Assembly (NCBI RefSeq): GCF_026914265.1
Contig: NC_069123.1
Coordinates: 51,840,949-51,904,948, forward strand
Direction: 5' to 3'
Source of the DNA: Mya arenaria
Lineage: Eukaryota > Mollusca > Bivalvia > Myida > Myidae
DNA length: 64,000 nucleotides
Shown here: one piece after another, positions 54,815 through 64,000 of the stretch
How the letters are laid out: every line of letters begins with the position of its first letter
Position numbering within the stretch: position 1 is the stretch's first letter
Translations under genes and position numbers: made by a program
The notes under the pieces: generated by a model
What the model was told of the DNA's origin: nothing
Seen by the model: the letters and a program-made list of their open reading frames with translations, nothing else
The model's database searches: none

Positions 54815-55240
54815 TAAACCAAACTTGTTAAGAATGTTCTACTGGCGAAAATGTAAACAAAGACCCATTCTCGTTGAAAATTATAATTTCTTTGTAAACT
54901 ATTACCAAATACCTGGCCACATTTTTGTCAACTCTCAGTTTATGTTTTATGCACTGTATTATATTGATGATATACATTTACATATGTACATGGGATATAC
55001 ATCTTTAAAGCTTTATACAGAATATTACTAACACCATTCCCCAATGATGACAATTACGTTCTTATCTAAAGCCTCATAAAAAAAAACCTACCTGTTTTTT
55101 TTTTTTTAAAAAGGATGTAACCCTAACTAATTTTTTGGGTGGCCCTAGTATAGCTATACTTACCTTGCAGTTGCTTATGTAGCATGAGTATGTACAATGT
55201 TAGTGTACACATTTCAGATACCATATATTTATATTCAAGA

Positions 55241-58200
55241 ATGGCCTGTGAACAAAGCGGGGACTATGGACAGCATATAACAGTCAGAGAGGAGCAGGCA
55301 CTTACAACTAACAGGTTATCTTAAGCTACATATCACACTTGTGTTTGCTATTAATTTACATGTTGTTCTTTTTTTTATAGTTTAGAAATTGACCATTGGC
55401 ATAATATCAGGAGTCATTTGTAAATTGTAGTTTTCTTTAAGATGTAACATAATGATGAGACAGTTTTGTATTGTGTTGCAGTGGTGACTCATCCTTTGTT
55501 GTGAGGCTGTATGATCTACCATGGGAAGACATAGTGTTTCAATACATATTCCCCCTCCTTCCCATTCAGACTCTCTTTCAACTTCGAAGAGTTTCCAGAG
55601 AGTGCAAACATATGGTTCAACACTATTTCAGTATCTCTAGAGTGTTAAATATTGCTCGTATTGGGGGAAAGGTGACAGCTGAAGCGTTTCACATACTAAC
55701 TGATGAAAGTTCAAACTTACTTCACTTAAATCTTAGAAACGCTAAAGATTGGTTAAATGACACTTTATTAATGCCAGTTTTGAAAAGTAATGCAAGAATA
55801 CAGACCTTGGATTTAACCAATTGTATTAGTTTAAGTAACACAAGTCTTCAAGTACTAGCAACCCATTGTGTAGAGTTGAAGTGTTTGACGTTGCGTGACT
55901 GTGTATGGTTGAGCCCAGAAGGTGTGACAGTGATCGGCTTGTACTGCAAGGAACTGGAGAAGATTGATATCTCTGGCTGCTGGAACGTCAACGATGAGGC
56001 TCTGACAGTGCTTGTCAAGGGATGCTCTAAGTAAGCGTGCTACACCTTTTGGCTTTGTACTGAAATGATGTAGTTCACCTTATGATTGCTTGTATAAGTT
56101 GTGTCTTGGTTTATTTTAAAGCATCTCTGTGTATAAGGTATGCCTATGCTGAGGTCCGTATTCTTAAAACATTTTAAGTCATCTCCTAAACTTAAGTCAA
56201 TTCCTGAAGTTCAGTATCTCACTGATCATATTCTGTAGTTACCTAACAATATCTGAAATACTTTTTATTGATTTTATTGAATAAATAATTTTTTGTGGTA
56301 AAAACACTGATGCTTTTCTTTTAATTTGGCTTCAAAAATCTTAAGAAATGACTTCTGTGACAGCATGAATTCGACCCAAAACTTTTAAGGTCTAGGACTG
56401 AAATGTCTGTAGAGAACATTGACTAAAACTAAATGGTCAAGGTTTATCTATTTTGCAAAAGGGTAGTCCATAAACATTGCTAATTATTGGTTCAAGTCAT
56501 TCTAACAAAATGTTATTCTTAAATCAAAATATATGCTGGAAGAGTAAATTTGATATCAGCTTTTTGGGTCTAAATTTTAATTTTGTTAAGAAAGATTTAT
56601 ATCTCTCTCTTGCTCTTGGCTGCATATTTTTTATTGAACTTATTTGAGACATAGACAATAAATTAATGGAATATTGCTGTTTTCCAGACTAACATTTATT
56701 CAAATGTCGAAGATATATGGGATCACAGACAGTTCGATGTCGGTGCTGTGTCGGTCATGTCCAAACCTTGTCCATCTGAATGTCCAGGGCTGCTGGAGAA
56801 TCACTGATGACAGTATAAGGTAAGCTCTCAACAGTGCTAGGGAAAGGTCTTGGAGATTTCATCCTCATATATAGGCCTCAAAACATAACATTATTGACTT
56901 GACTGTTTGAAGAATAAGGAGCGCTATACTACTCCCCCTTGAGTCTGCATCCAGTAAATGTTTTAGGTCAAGTTGGCATTTTCAATTATGAAAACTACCT
57001 TTTATTCTTTAACCAGGTTGATGATCTAGCTGGGCCCCCTAAAAAGCCTTTTTTGATTCCTTTACCAGGTTGATGATTTACCTATGCCCCAAGAGCTACC
57101 TTTGATTCCTTAACCATGGTGATGATCTAGCTACGCCCCTGAAAAGCTTCCTTAGACTCTTTAATCTGTGTGATGATCTAGCTGCGCCCATAAAAAGCTT
57201 CCTTTTGATTCCTTAACCAGAGTGATGATATAGCTACGCCCCCTGAAAAGCTTTTTTTGATTCTTTAATCAGGTTGATGATCTAGCTACGCCCCTGAAAA
57301 GCTTTCTTTGATTCCTTAACCAGGGTGATAATCTTAGGGTTGTTTTTTTAAGCTTCTTTGTCTTTCGCATTCAGTATATTATTTTAAAAGTCTGTGCTAC
57401 TTGTACGTTTATATAGTTAGTAAAAGGCTCGTTTTAAGTGAATATAAAGAAAGATTGATATTTAATACAGTACAGTGAAACTGCGTTCCCTCAAACAAGT
57501 GGTCGCTCGAGAGCCGGCGTTCCCTCGAGGTCGGAGCTTGGTCCCGAACTTTTTTTCTTCTATTTTCATATAAAATATACCAACGCTGCATCGAAACCTA
57601 ATTATGTCGAGCAGTCAAGCAATATCCGCGGTCCCAAGTACACAAAGCGTGCACAAAACCTTATGGCTCCCTCGAGGACATAATTTCACACTTTTTCCCA
57701 AACGCGTGTTCCAAAATAAACAAACAATTGCTAGGTGTTAAAATTTTCCCAAGTTGTAAACATTGCAATGACAGTTGAAAGGCAATTTAATAAGGTGTGA
57801 AAAATTGTATGAATGATATTTCTAGTTCCAGTTCCATAGTTTATTGCATAAAACAATACAATGATATTAGTTGATATGGGCATTTGAGATGATACTTAAT
57901 GACGCGAAGTTAACGGTTTAGATGTGGTCAGAAGGTTCTTTGAATTCACTGCCGATGCTGACCGTGATCTTCAGACGCTCTGTACGCTGTCATGTCACAT
58001 TACGATTGAACAGTTTCGCGAAACCGACAAGATGCGCCAATCAACAATCCTTGATTTTGCGAAACATAAATCTGACTAATGCCACAATATGTACTGTCAT
58101 TCAAATGTTACTTTTTACGAAAATGTGCTTTTTGGTTAAAATAAACATTTCTATTTATTAATTATTATTAGTAATTGCTTTTTCTTTTGCGTTTTACATT

Positions 58201-58574
58201 TAGTTTACGTCAACCTTTGAACCTATTAGCTATATCCACAACGCAACACATTGGTCCCTGGCGACCTCGAGCGATCGCAGTTTTACTGTATATTGAAGAT
58301 GTGGCTGGTAATACCCTGATGATTAAGGGTGACATTTACTGATCTATTGTCTAGCATTTTAACAGAAAGCTATTCTTTTTTCAGGTTTCTGACAGAGTAC
58401 GGTAAGAATATGCAGATGTTGCAGATCCGTGAATGCAACCAAGTGACAGAGACAGTTTTATCTAAACTACGCAGTAACGGGGTAAAGATGGATCGTCTTG
58501 CCCCACCTAGCATGGAAGGACGTATGGATAAACTTCTTTCAAGGTTCAGACATAAACTCCATGTGCAGACTTAG
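55241..58574 (+). CDS. FBXL15: FBXL15, F-box and leucine-rich-repeat protein (four exons, 314 residues)
   Basis: Substrate-recognition subunit of an SCF (SKP1-CUL1-F-box) ubiquitin ligase. The mammalian protein targets SMURF1 and so promotes BMP signalling. Exons: 55241-55314, 55482-56030, 56688-56819, 58385-58574, with consistent phases and good donors (gtaagc). The F-box is at about residues 31-75 (RLYDLPWEDIVFQYIFPLLP, then LRRVSRECKHMVQHYF). Cysteine-containing LRRs follow: LDLTNCISLSNTSLQVLATH, LTLRDCVWLSPEG, IDISGCWNVNDEAL, LNVQGCWRITDDSI. The C-terminus LQIRECNQVTETVLSKLRSN aligns with human FBXL15 (RHCHHVAESSLSRLRKRG). The human protein has 300 residues. The first exon is short and low in conservation, so the start is the least certain part. 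The ordinary FBXL15 role is inferred from homology. Confidence 0.92.
57000..57335 (+). repeat. ~51-bp minisatellite in FBXL15 intron 3
   Basis: About six imperfect units, each with ACCAGGTTGATGATCTAGCT, then ACGCCCCTGAAAAGCTT and TTTGATTCCTTA. Unit starts lie near 57013, 57064, 57112, 57163, 57215, 57267 and 57318. Confidence 0.88.
57471..58290. mobile_element. Inverted-repeat DNA element, Tc1/mariner-pogo-like, in FBXL15 intron 3
   Basis: Ends TACAGTGAAACTGCGTTCCC and the complement of TACAGTAAAACTGCGATCGC form an imperfect inverted repeat that starts in TA. Both subterminal parts carry GCTCGAG-type words (GGTCGCTCGAGAGCC, GCGACCTCGAGCGATCGC). TA-bounded ends of CAGT(A/G)(A/G)AAC type are usual for pogo/Tigger-like elements. 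The 820-bp interior has no transposase motif; the 79-codon frame inside looks accidental. Non-autonomous. Confidence 0.65.
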
Positions 58575-59439
58575 AGCACAGCAATTACACACCATAGTGA
58601 CAATGTTTTGAATATGTTAATCAGGTATTGTTTTCTAATCATATCAATGTCGAACTCTGTACATATAAGGAATGTCAAAATAGTGAATGGCAACATAGTG
58701 TTTTGCGATATGGTTTGTCTGGTTCTGGATTGAACTAAATAGAATAAAAGGGTCGTTATTACAGCCATTGGCATTCTTAGATTTTATACATGATGATGGT
58801 TTGGTGAGCAACACCTACCGGGTACTTTAAAACCCCTCAGAATATGAAGATTTAAACCTTGTACAGACATTTTCACCCTGCGCTACTATATAACCTTAAA
58901 ACTTTCCAAAAATGAATGATGTATTTAAAATTTAACTACAAGAGACAATATTGGTTAAAAAAACCCATACAGTATAACTTGCTTTCTGAGTAATATCTCA
59001 TTATTTGTAGTGCTCCAATGGCCCTGTGTAACCTTTAGCATGCTGCTGCCCCTATACACTGTACTACCTAGTGCCATTGCATACACTTTCTCTGACAGGC
59101 TGCAACTTGGTTATTTCTGAGAATATGCTTAGAAATGGCAACTGGTCCAATACAGTTTTATAATTCAATTTTACAAAAGAATAAAAAGTATGAACCTTTA
59201 TTTAACTAATACTTATATGTTTTAAAAACTTCAATTTACAATATTTAGCACAAAATATGCCAAAATTTACAAATTTTGTTACTTTTCCAGAACAGAGAAC
59301 AGTTTATGTGTCATATAATTACAATTACTCACACATATTGGATACATTTTGATAATCTTTTTGTTAATGTACAAATCTTTCAGTAAAAAACACAATGTTT
59401 GTTTTCTATGCAAATTTCAATTCCAGTTTTCTGTTAGTT
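58575..59439. other. FBXL15 3' UTR and spacer before the piggyBac remnant
   Basis: AT-rich. It holds the FBXL15 polyadenylation signal and nothing else I can assign. The left terminus of the piggyBac remnant may lie here unseen. Confidence 0.45.
58743..58748 (+). terminator. Polyadenylation signal of FBXL15
   Basis: AATAAA about 170 bases after the FBXL15 stop codon; the nearest such signal on that strand. Confidence 0.6.
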
Positions 59440-61014
59440 TTATTGGTGAATTGCAGGTGAACAGTCAACCTTGTAGTTCACCAATGTGTGAAACTGTTCG
59501 AAACACGGAACTGGACACATAGGCCTGTCACATTTCCTGCATATGTATATTGTCTGATGTCTCCTTTTATCTCTGTTGGAGCAAACACAGCAGTCTGGGT
59601 TGGATCTTTTGTTGTTTGCCTTCCTTTTTGGGTTGAGTGCAAGGAAATGTTCACCACCGAAGAGTCGACACGGTGCTTCATTTACAGGTCTCCCTCCGTT
59701 TGCGTTATTTCTCACATATCCTTGCAGGTATCCATGAACAATTTTCAAACGAAACTTTTCTGCATTTATTCCTCCAGATAATCAACGAATTACAAAAGCA
59801 CACTTCAAGCAGGTAAAAGAAGACCTTCTTCCACCATTTCACACAACGGTGTAAAATCATGTTAAAAGTCATTGCTTTATTTGCACAATCGATCCCTCCC
59901 ATGTGCTGGGTGTACGCTTGTATTGCAACTGGCTTTGAAATGACCCTTACATTGTTAGGAGTGTGTTTGGACCTCACCTCCTTCCTGAAGGTATTTGAGT
60001 TGTGCTCAGATGTTATGACACTGACCACTCTTTTGTCATACCACACGATAAATAGAATGTTATTGTCACGTTCTGTAACTAAGGGATCTCCTTCCTTCAG
60101 TTTAGCTTGTTCTATAGCATTTGGTACACCCTGACGATTTGTTCTCAATGTTCCACAGGCCCCTGTCTGGTTTCGTGCCAGTTCATGAAACAATGCCAGA
60201 GCAGAAAACAAGTTGTCCATGTACACTACATGACCCAAATTGTATAATGGCTCGCACAAACCTATGACCACTCGATAAGTTATTGGAAGGGCTCTTGGCG
60301 AACCCGTTTCCTTCCCGAGATACAACTTCCAATTATACATATACTCTGTTTTTGCCTCTGCCATGCCCCATGCCTTTTGTCCCCATTTAGTCGGCTTTGG
60401 CGGCATATACTGCATTAGACTAGTACAACCTTTGAAGGGAATCATACTTTGTCGATTGACAACTCTTTGTCCGGTCTATAATACCTTTGCCAGAAAGGCA
60501 CCAAGGCATTTATCAACAGCCTGTTTATTAACGCCTTGTCATAGTTTGGATGGTCTCGAGGCAAGGCTTCTTCAATGTTCACCCAATGGAAGAATGATAA
60601 AATGTTCATAAAACGATCACGTGCCATTATTCCATGAAATCCTTTCATGTCTAAGAGTGGGTCCGAGGACCAGTATAGTTCTTAACTCGACCTTTTACTA
60701 ATACCAGTTAGCATGAAAATAGCTAGAAAAGCATACTTTTCAGGCTCTGTTTCCTCTTTCCATTTGAGGAACCTACTGAAAGGAGGTCAGTTTTGGGGTG
60801 TAGTTAGATACTGCCTCGCGTACCGATTTGTTTCTGTTACAAACAGTTCAATTATCTTTCGAGGAAAAAACAGTTTCATTATATCGCATTCTGATGGATC
60901 ATCAGGAATGTGGTTTGGCCCAACATTAGACCGTTCAAAATCCATCAGCCAAGGATGCTCGTACTCATTCACAGGATTTCTAGGTGGGGGCTCGTTTGGT
61001 TCATCACGAGGCAA
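59440..61014 (-). pseudogene. Decayed piggyBac transposase (PGBD-like)
   Basis: Pieces appear in the family's order on the minus strand. N-terminal: 61014-60787, with NPVNEYEHPWLMDFERSNVG. Then 60648-60442: GFHGIMARDRFMNILSFFHW and KELSIDK (first catalytic Asp). Then 60445-59705: MIPFKGCTSLMQYMPPKPTK, HVVYMDNLFSALALFHEL (second Asp) and FIVWYDKRVVSVITSEHNSN (third Asp). Last 59748-59440: a C-terminal Cys-rich zinc domain (CCVCSNRDKRR, CRKCDRPMCPVPC). Frameshifts lie near 60,786, 60,444 and 59,750 and a stop near 60,690, so the gene is dead. All three Asp of the DDD triad are still legible. Terminal repeats with TTAA could not be identified on either side. Its neighbours are an FBXL15 3' end and unrelated transposons. 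Confidence 0.9.
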
Positions 61015-61178
61015 GACATTTCAAAGCTGTCCTGATTAAGTGTTAAAATCGGTCCATATTTTTACATGGCTTCGATCATTACATGATGTATACGTTTGTT
61101 GTATATTGATTACCAAACTGTTAAATTAAAATTGTATTGCTGGTTAAAAACGGTTTTAAAGATAAATGTAAATGTGTC

Positions 61179-61368
61179 CTTAGAATACAACCTTCATTTT
61201 AAGCCAATGAAATTGCAGATAAGCCATCATTAAATACTTTACTTAGTCATTAAGAATTTAACCTTTTAGTGGTGTTTAAAGGTCTGCCTACTGCCACTCA
61301 ACCGATACATGCCCCCTTCGTCAGATTTTGCGTTGTCAATGTATCAGCCAATGAGGTTGTATTCTAAG
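61179..61368. mobile_element. 190-bp inverted-repeat element (MITE candidate)
   Basis: CTTAGAATACAACCT at 61179-61193 is mirrored exactly by AGGTTGTATTCTAAG at 61354-61368. The next inward bases are partly symmetrical (CATT...CCAATG). It has no coding capacity. The target duplication is unclear. It could be a stand-alone MITE or an end remnant of a larger element. Confidence 0.6.
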
Positions 61369-61561
61369 TCAGTTAGATAACAATGAGTGAATTCTTAATA
61401 ATTAAGAAGGACTTGTTCGCTATAATTAGCTATCTTTACCAATTATTTTATCATTAAGCTTTCACTTCATGTCATCTTACTAATACATATTTCACCCAAA
61501 AGGCTATGCATACATGGAAGTCATTAATAAGGCTATCTCAGTAAAGGTGGGTTCCCACTGC

Positions 61562-61830
61562 CGATCAGATCAACTCGATCATCCCGATCACCCAAATTCC
61601 CCGATCAGGCCCGACCATGCTCGACTAAAGGCGAATACACGACTTCTTCTCGACCTCTTGTCGATCACACACGATTTCCACACGATTATTCACGACTCCT
61701 TCACGACGTCAACCCGACCACCTTTCCGATTTCCGCTCGATCATCCCGACCTTTACACGATCCCTACACGATCTCAACTCGACCTACTGGATCTCTGCTC
61801 GATCGGTGTCAGATCTTTCCCCGACCCGAT
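61562..61830 (+). repeat. Left array of CGAY motifs spaced one helical turn apart
   Basis: CGA starts at 61562, 576, 585, 602, 612, 622, 632, 640, 651, 662, 672, 683, 693, 704, 715, 727, 738, 747, 758, 769, 780, 800, then 822 and 827. From 602 to 800 there are 19 steps (one unit, near 790, has ATC instead), a mean of 10.4 bases. Most are CGAC or CGAT preceded by C, T or AC. The bases between motifs are not conserved, so this is a phased motif rather than an ordinary tandem repeat. Confidence 0.9.
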
Positions 61831-61832
61831 CG

Positions 61833-63473
61833 TCATAGTCGTACTCGAGCCGCTGATATGGGAGCCTGTCTTCTGTATATAGATGATGTAGGAGCGGGAG
61901 GGACAGGCATGGCAAAAACTGGATCTGCTATCTGTTGACCTACATGCCCTGCTGCCTCTTGGGTGGCTAGTCGTCTCTTCTCCTCTTGGCTTTCCTCCGC
62001 AAGGTCCAGAGCCAGCCTTGTTGCACGTGTGACAAACACATTCATTCTCTGCTGGTCCATTTGGCGCATCAAATACACCAAAAACTGGCCAGTGTGTGCT
62101 GCTGGATCTTGCGCAACTGTGATGGCACCACGCACGGACTCCAACTCGGACGTCAATGAGGACAGTACACGCGCTGCTTTGGGACGGCAACCAGATACTG
62201 CTGATGTAGAGGGTGCTGACGAATCGGAGGCGGCGTCATCATCCTCTGTCTCCTCCAAGACAAGTTCCTTTCTCTTCTCCGCAAACTGCAAATATAGAAA
62301 GTACACAGAATAAATACAGACTTTTAAGAAGGTGCCCCGATGGCAGAGAGGTTAACGCCTTGGACTGCGAATCCTGTGTCATGTGTTGGCTTGAGTTTGA
62401 ATCCCGGCTCTGAAATGAACTTTTCAGAAATGTTGTATGGTATTTCTCTTGCACAAGACTTAAAACATAGGTCCACATATGGCCTTGTATAATAGAGATA
62501 TGGCCTTAGCTGTCGTTAAATCCGAGTCAAACTTAGGCAAAAAAACTGAACTCCCTTTTATACCATTAAAATTTAGAAATAATTTAATGCTTGATTACGT
62601 ATATTTCTTTTAAGTGTATACACATGATTTATACAGGATTTTTATTACTACATGTACTTACTTTGGATCCCCTCTGAGTTCGCAGCTGTACCAGATAAGG
62701 GCGCAAGAATTCAAAGTTGTCCAAAATCCACTGTTGCCTTGCTGTGCGCTCTCCAGCACCAGATCCAGATTTGTTGGTAAGCTTAATTAGTTTCGAATAC
62801 TGTGTTCTCATATTCGTGTACCAGATTGACGACAGGTCTCCAGGTTTGAGGCCCAACTCTGCCTCTTTCGCGGCCCATGTACTGTTCTTCTTCTCCTTAT
62901 ACTTGAATCCTGCGGATGATTTGTCGAAGAGGAACGAGTTCTCTCTTAACCACGCTACAAGGTCATCTTCTTCATCTTGCGTGAGTGTACGATGTAGTGT
63001 CTTCCGGGGCCTGATATCAGTCTGTAAACATTAAAAGTATACTTATGAATAACAAGGAAACTTCCAATTATGTTTGTTATTTTGCGCCTAAAATATTGCC
63101 GAAAAAAACATATACATGTAGAGTACTAATTGTAAAAATACATGACAAACATAGCAGTGTGTTATGATAAAATAAACAAATTATGCATTATATCCTTATA
63201 AACACTTGACACACAAAATATAAGTCTAATGACAGTTGTTTGTTCGTATTCGAAGGGAAAGCAAAATCAAAAGCTTAGTACCTCTATCTCAGGAGAAGTC
63301 GGACGTTCTTCTACTTGCTCTTTTCTGGTTTGCTCGGCAGAAGAGTCAGTAGGGGGTATAGGCGACTCATTACTCTCTTCCTGGGTGGGTTCCACGATTT
63401 CAGGCTGAGGCGCAGCAACTGCACATTTACTCGCAATTGTACTGCCTATCGGCCTTTTGCCTTTTCTCGGCAT
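61833..63473 (-). CDS. MADF-domain DNA-binding protein of a transposon (three exons, 334 residues)
   Basis: Exons: 63473-63282, 63021-62662, 62285-61833, all phase 0, with donor gtaagt after exon 2 and acceptors ttacag and ttgcag. ATG at 63473 has A at -3. Residues 1-64 (MPRKGKRPIGSTIASK and on) are disordered, Pro/Glu-rich. The MADF fold is at about residues 75-175: DDLVAWLRENSFLFDKSSAG, STWAAKEAELG, IWYTNMRTQYSKLIKLTNKS, RQQWILDNFEFLRPYL. The C-terminal third has an acidic segment and a helical SLTSELESV/MRQMDQQRMNVFVTRAT region that may mediate multimers. Such MADF/Myb-like proteins accompany PIF/Harbinger transposases and help them bind DNA. The frame is open and the splice sites are clean, so it may be recently active or selected. 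It could also be a host gene captured between repeats. The stop codon abuts the left CGA array. Confidence 0.75.
62329..62545 (+). repeat. tRNA-derived SINE candidate in the MADF gene intron 2
   Basis: The head reads GTGCCCCGATGGCAGAGAGG, then TTAACGCCTTGGACTGCGAA, close to tRNA-Ser (GTGGCCGAGTGGTTAAGGCG...GGACTGCTAATCC) including a long variable-arm-like segment and a B-box-like GAGTTTGAATCCCGG. The acceptor stem does not pair, so it is not a working tRNA. A unique body ends with CTTAGCTGTCGTTAAATCCG and an A-rich tail near 62,540. Confidence 0.6.
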
Positions 63474-63609
63474 CTTTAGTTTGTAGTAGAAATGGCTTGG
63501 CTGAAGATGTTTTAACAGATATTGGTTTGCTAAAGATGTTATATCTTCAGCGTCCAAACAACTTATGAGACACTGGTCAGCACGCTTTTCTTGCTTTAGT
63601 CACGTGAGC

Positions 63610-64000
63610 TCGTGTATGGTCGAACAGTGATCGGGGTTTGATCGTGTGCGGTCGTGTGTGGTCGTGGAGTAGTCGGGTAGCAGTCTTGATAATCTGGACA
63701 AGAGATCGAACAGAGATCTACTTAATCGGGATGCGATCGTATATTACTCGAGTAGAAGTCGAGAAGATCGGTTACAGATCGGGTAAAAGATGTCAATCCG
63801 ACCAAACAAGATCGCTACACGATTGTTTCTCGATTAACTCGATCTTCAACTCGATCAATACACGATCGCTTCCCGAGCTCTTCTCGACCGCTTGGCTACA
63901 CGATCGCTACACGAATTTTTTTGACATGTCAAAAAAATTCGGGTAGAAAGCCCGAGCGATGCCGACCAAGGTAGACCTCCCCGACCACTCCCGATCAATC
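63610..64000. repeat. Right arrays of phased TCG then CGA motifs, with a 30-bp palindrome
   Basis: TCG starts at 63610, 620, 631, 642, 652, 662, 673, 706, 726, 737, 748, 759, 768, 779, with TCT at the expected places 684, 693 and 717. The mean step is 10.6 bases and the orientation is inverted relative to the left array. The sense then flips: CGA at 63799, 820, 831, 840, 852, 863, 874, 885, 901, 912, then 953, 963, 982, 992. A perfect 30-bp palindrome (63912-63941) centred on GACATGTC interrupts the second array. Confidence 0.88.

Larger units (their letters stand above)
61545..64000 (-). mobile_element. DNA transposon (PIF/Harbinger-type candidate) with a MADF gene and helically phased CGA arrays; right end outside window
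   Basis: The left end probably starts after TAA at 61542-61544 with AGGTGGGTTCCCACTGCC. A three-base TAA/TTA target and a MADF/Myb-like accessory gene fit PIF/Harbinger. Inside the left end CGA recurs about every 10.4 bp (61562-61800). At the right, TCG recurs about every 10.6 bp in inverted sense (63610-63779), then CGA in direct sense again (63799 to the edge). A MADF-domain gene lies between on the minus strand. No transposase is in view. It may lie beyond 64,000, or the copy may be non-autonomous. The matching right terminus (complement of GGTGGGTTCCCACTGCC) is not in the window. Confidence 0.6.

Noticed and set aside
57922-58161. 79-codon frame inside the pogo-like element
   Set aside because: No helix-turn-helix or DDE motif; probably chance.

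Overview
The window is animal nuclear DNA, most likely from a bivalve mollusc. Genes are split by GT-AG introns, the sequence is AT-rich, and much of it is mobile and tandem-repeat DNA. The bivalve call rests on a full alanine racemase gene (D-alanine is a known osmolyte of bivalves) and on tandem-repeat elements that resemble the pearl/CvE class of bivalve genomes. No database search was possible, so the species is not named.

Layout. 1-4,200: two unassigned exon candidates and little else. 4,292-20,339 (+): a nine-exon alanine racemase whose introns hold a TGATAGAC motif field around a long (TA)n, two copies of a GC-rich inverted-repeat element, and a roughly 60-copy 40-bp minisatellite. 20,400-24,240: microsatellites, a broken non-LTR (LINE) copy and a decayed tandem-repeat element. 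25,958-28,953 (+): a three-exon ENPP4/5-like ectophosphodiesterase whose last exon and 3' flank are duplicated exactly in tandem (2 x 594 bp). 31,390-32,720: one LINE interrupted by the 3' end of another. 33,994-34,620 (-): a small acidic protein gene of unknown function with its own polyadenylation signal. 35,049-36,752: a 62-bp satellite. 37,080-38,455: a tandem-repeat element with ~146-bp units.

39,158-52,976 (-): U2AF2, the large subunit of splicing factor U2AF, rebuilt as 11 exons and 451 residues. Its introns carry a second ~145-bp tandem-repeat element rich in nuclear-receptor-type half-sites, and a 1.1-kb piggyBac-type element with intact TTAA ends. FBXL15 (55,241-58,574, +), an F-box/LRR subunit of an SCF ubiquitin ligase, lies head-to-head with U2AF2. 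The intergenic space holds a 113-bp perfect inverted repeat.

59,440-64,000: a decayed piggyBac transposase, a 190-bp inverted-repeat element, and the left part of a DNA transposon that encodes a spliced MADF-domain protein. The edges of this last element carry CGA/TCG motifs spaced 10-11 bp apart, one per DNA helical turn, over hundreds of bases and in opposite orientations on the two sides. This is the most unusual signal in the window.

The host genes are unrelated in function (amino-acid racemisation, extracellular nucleotide hydrolysis, splicing, ubiquitination), and no multi-gene pathway is apparent.
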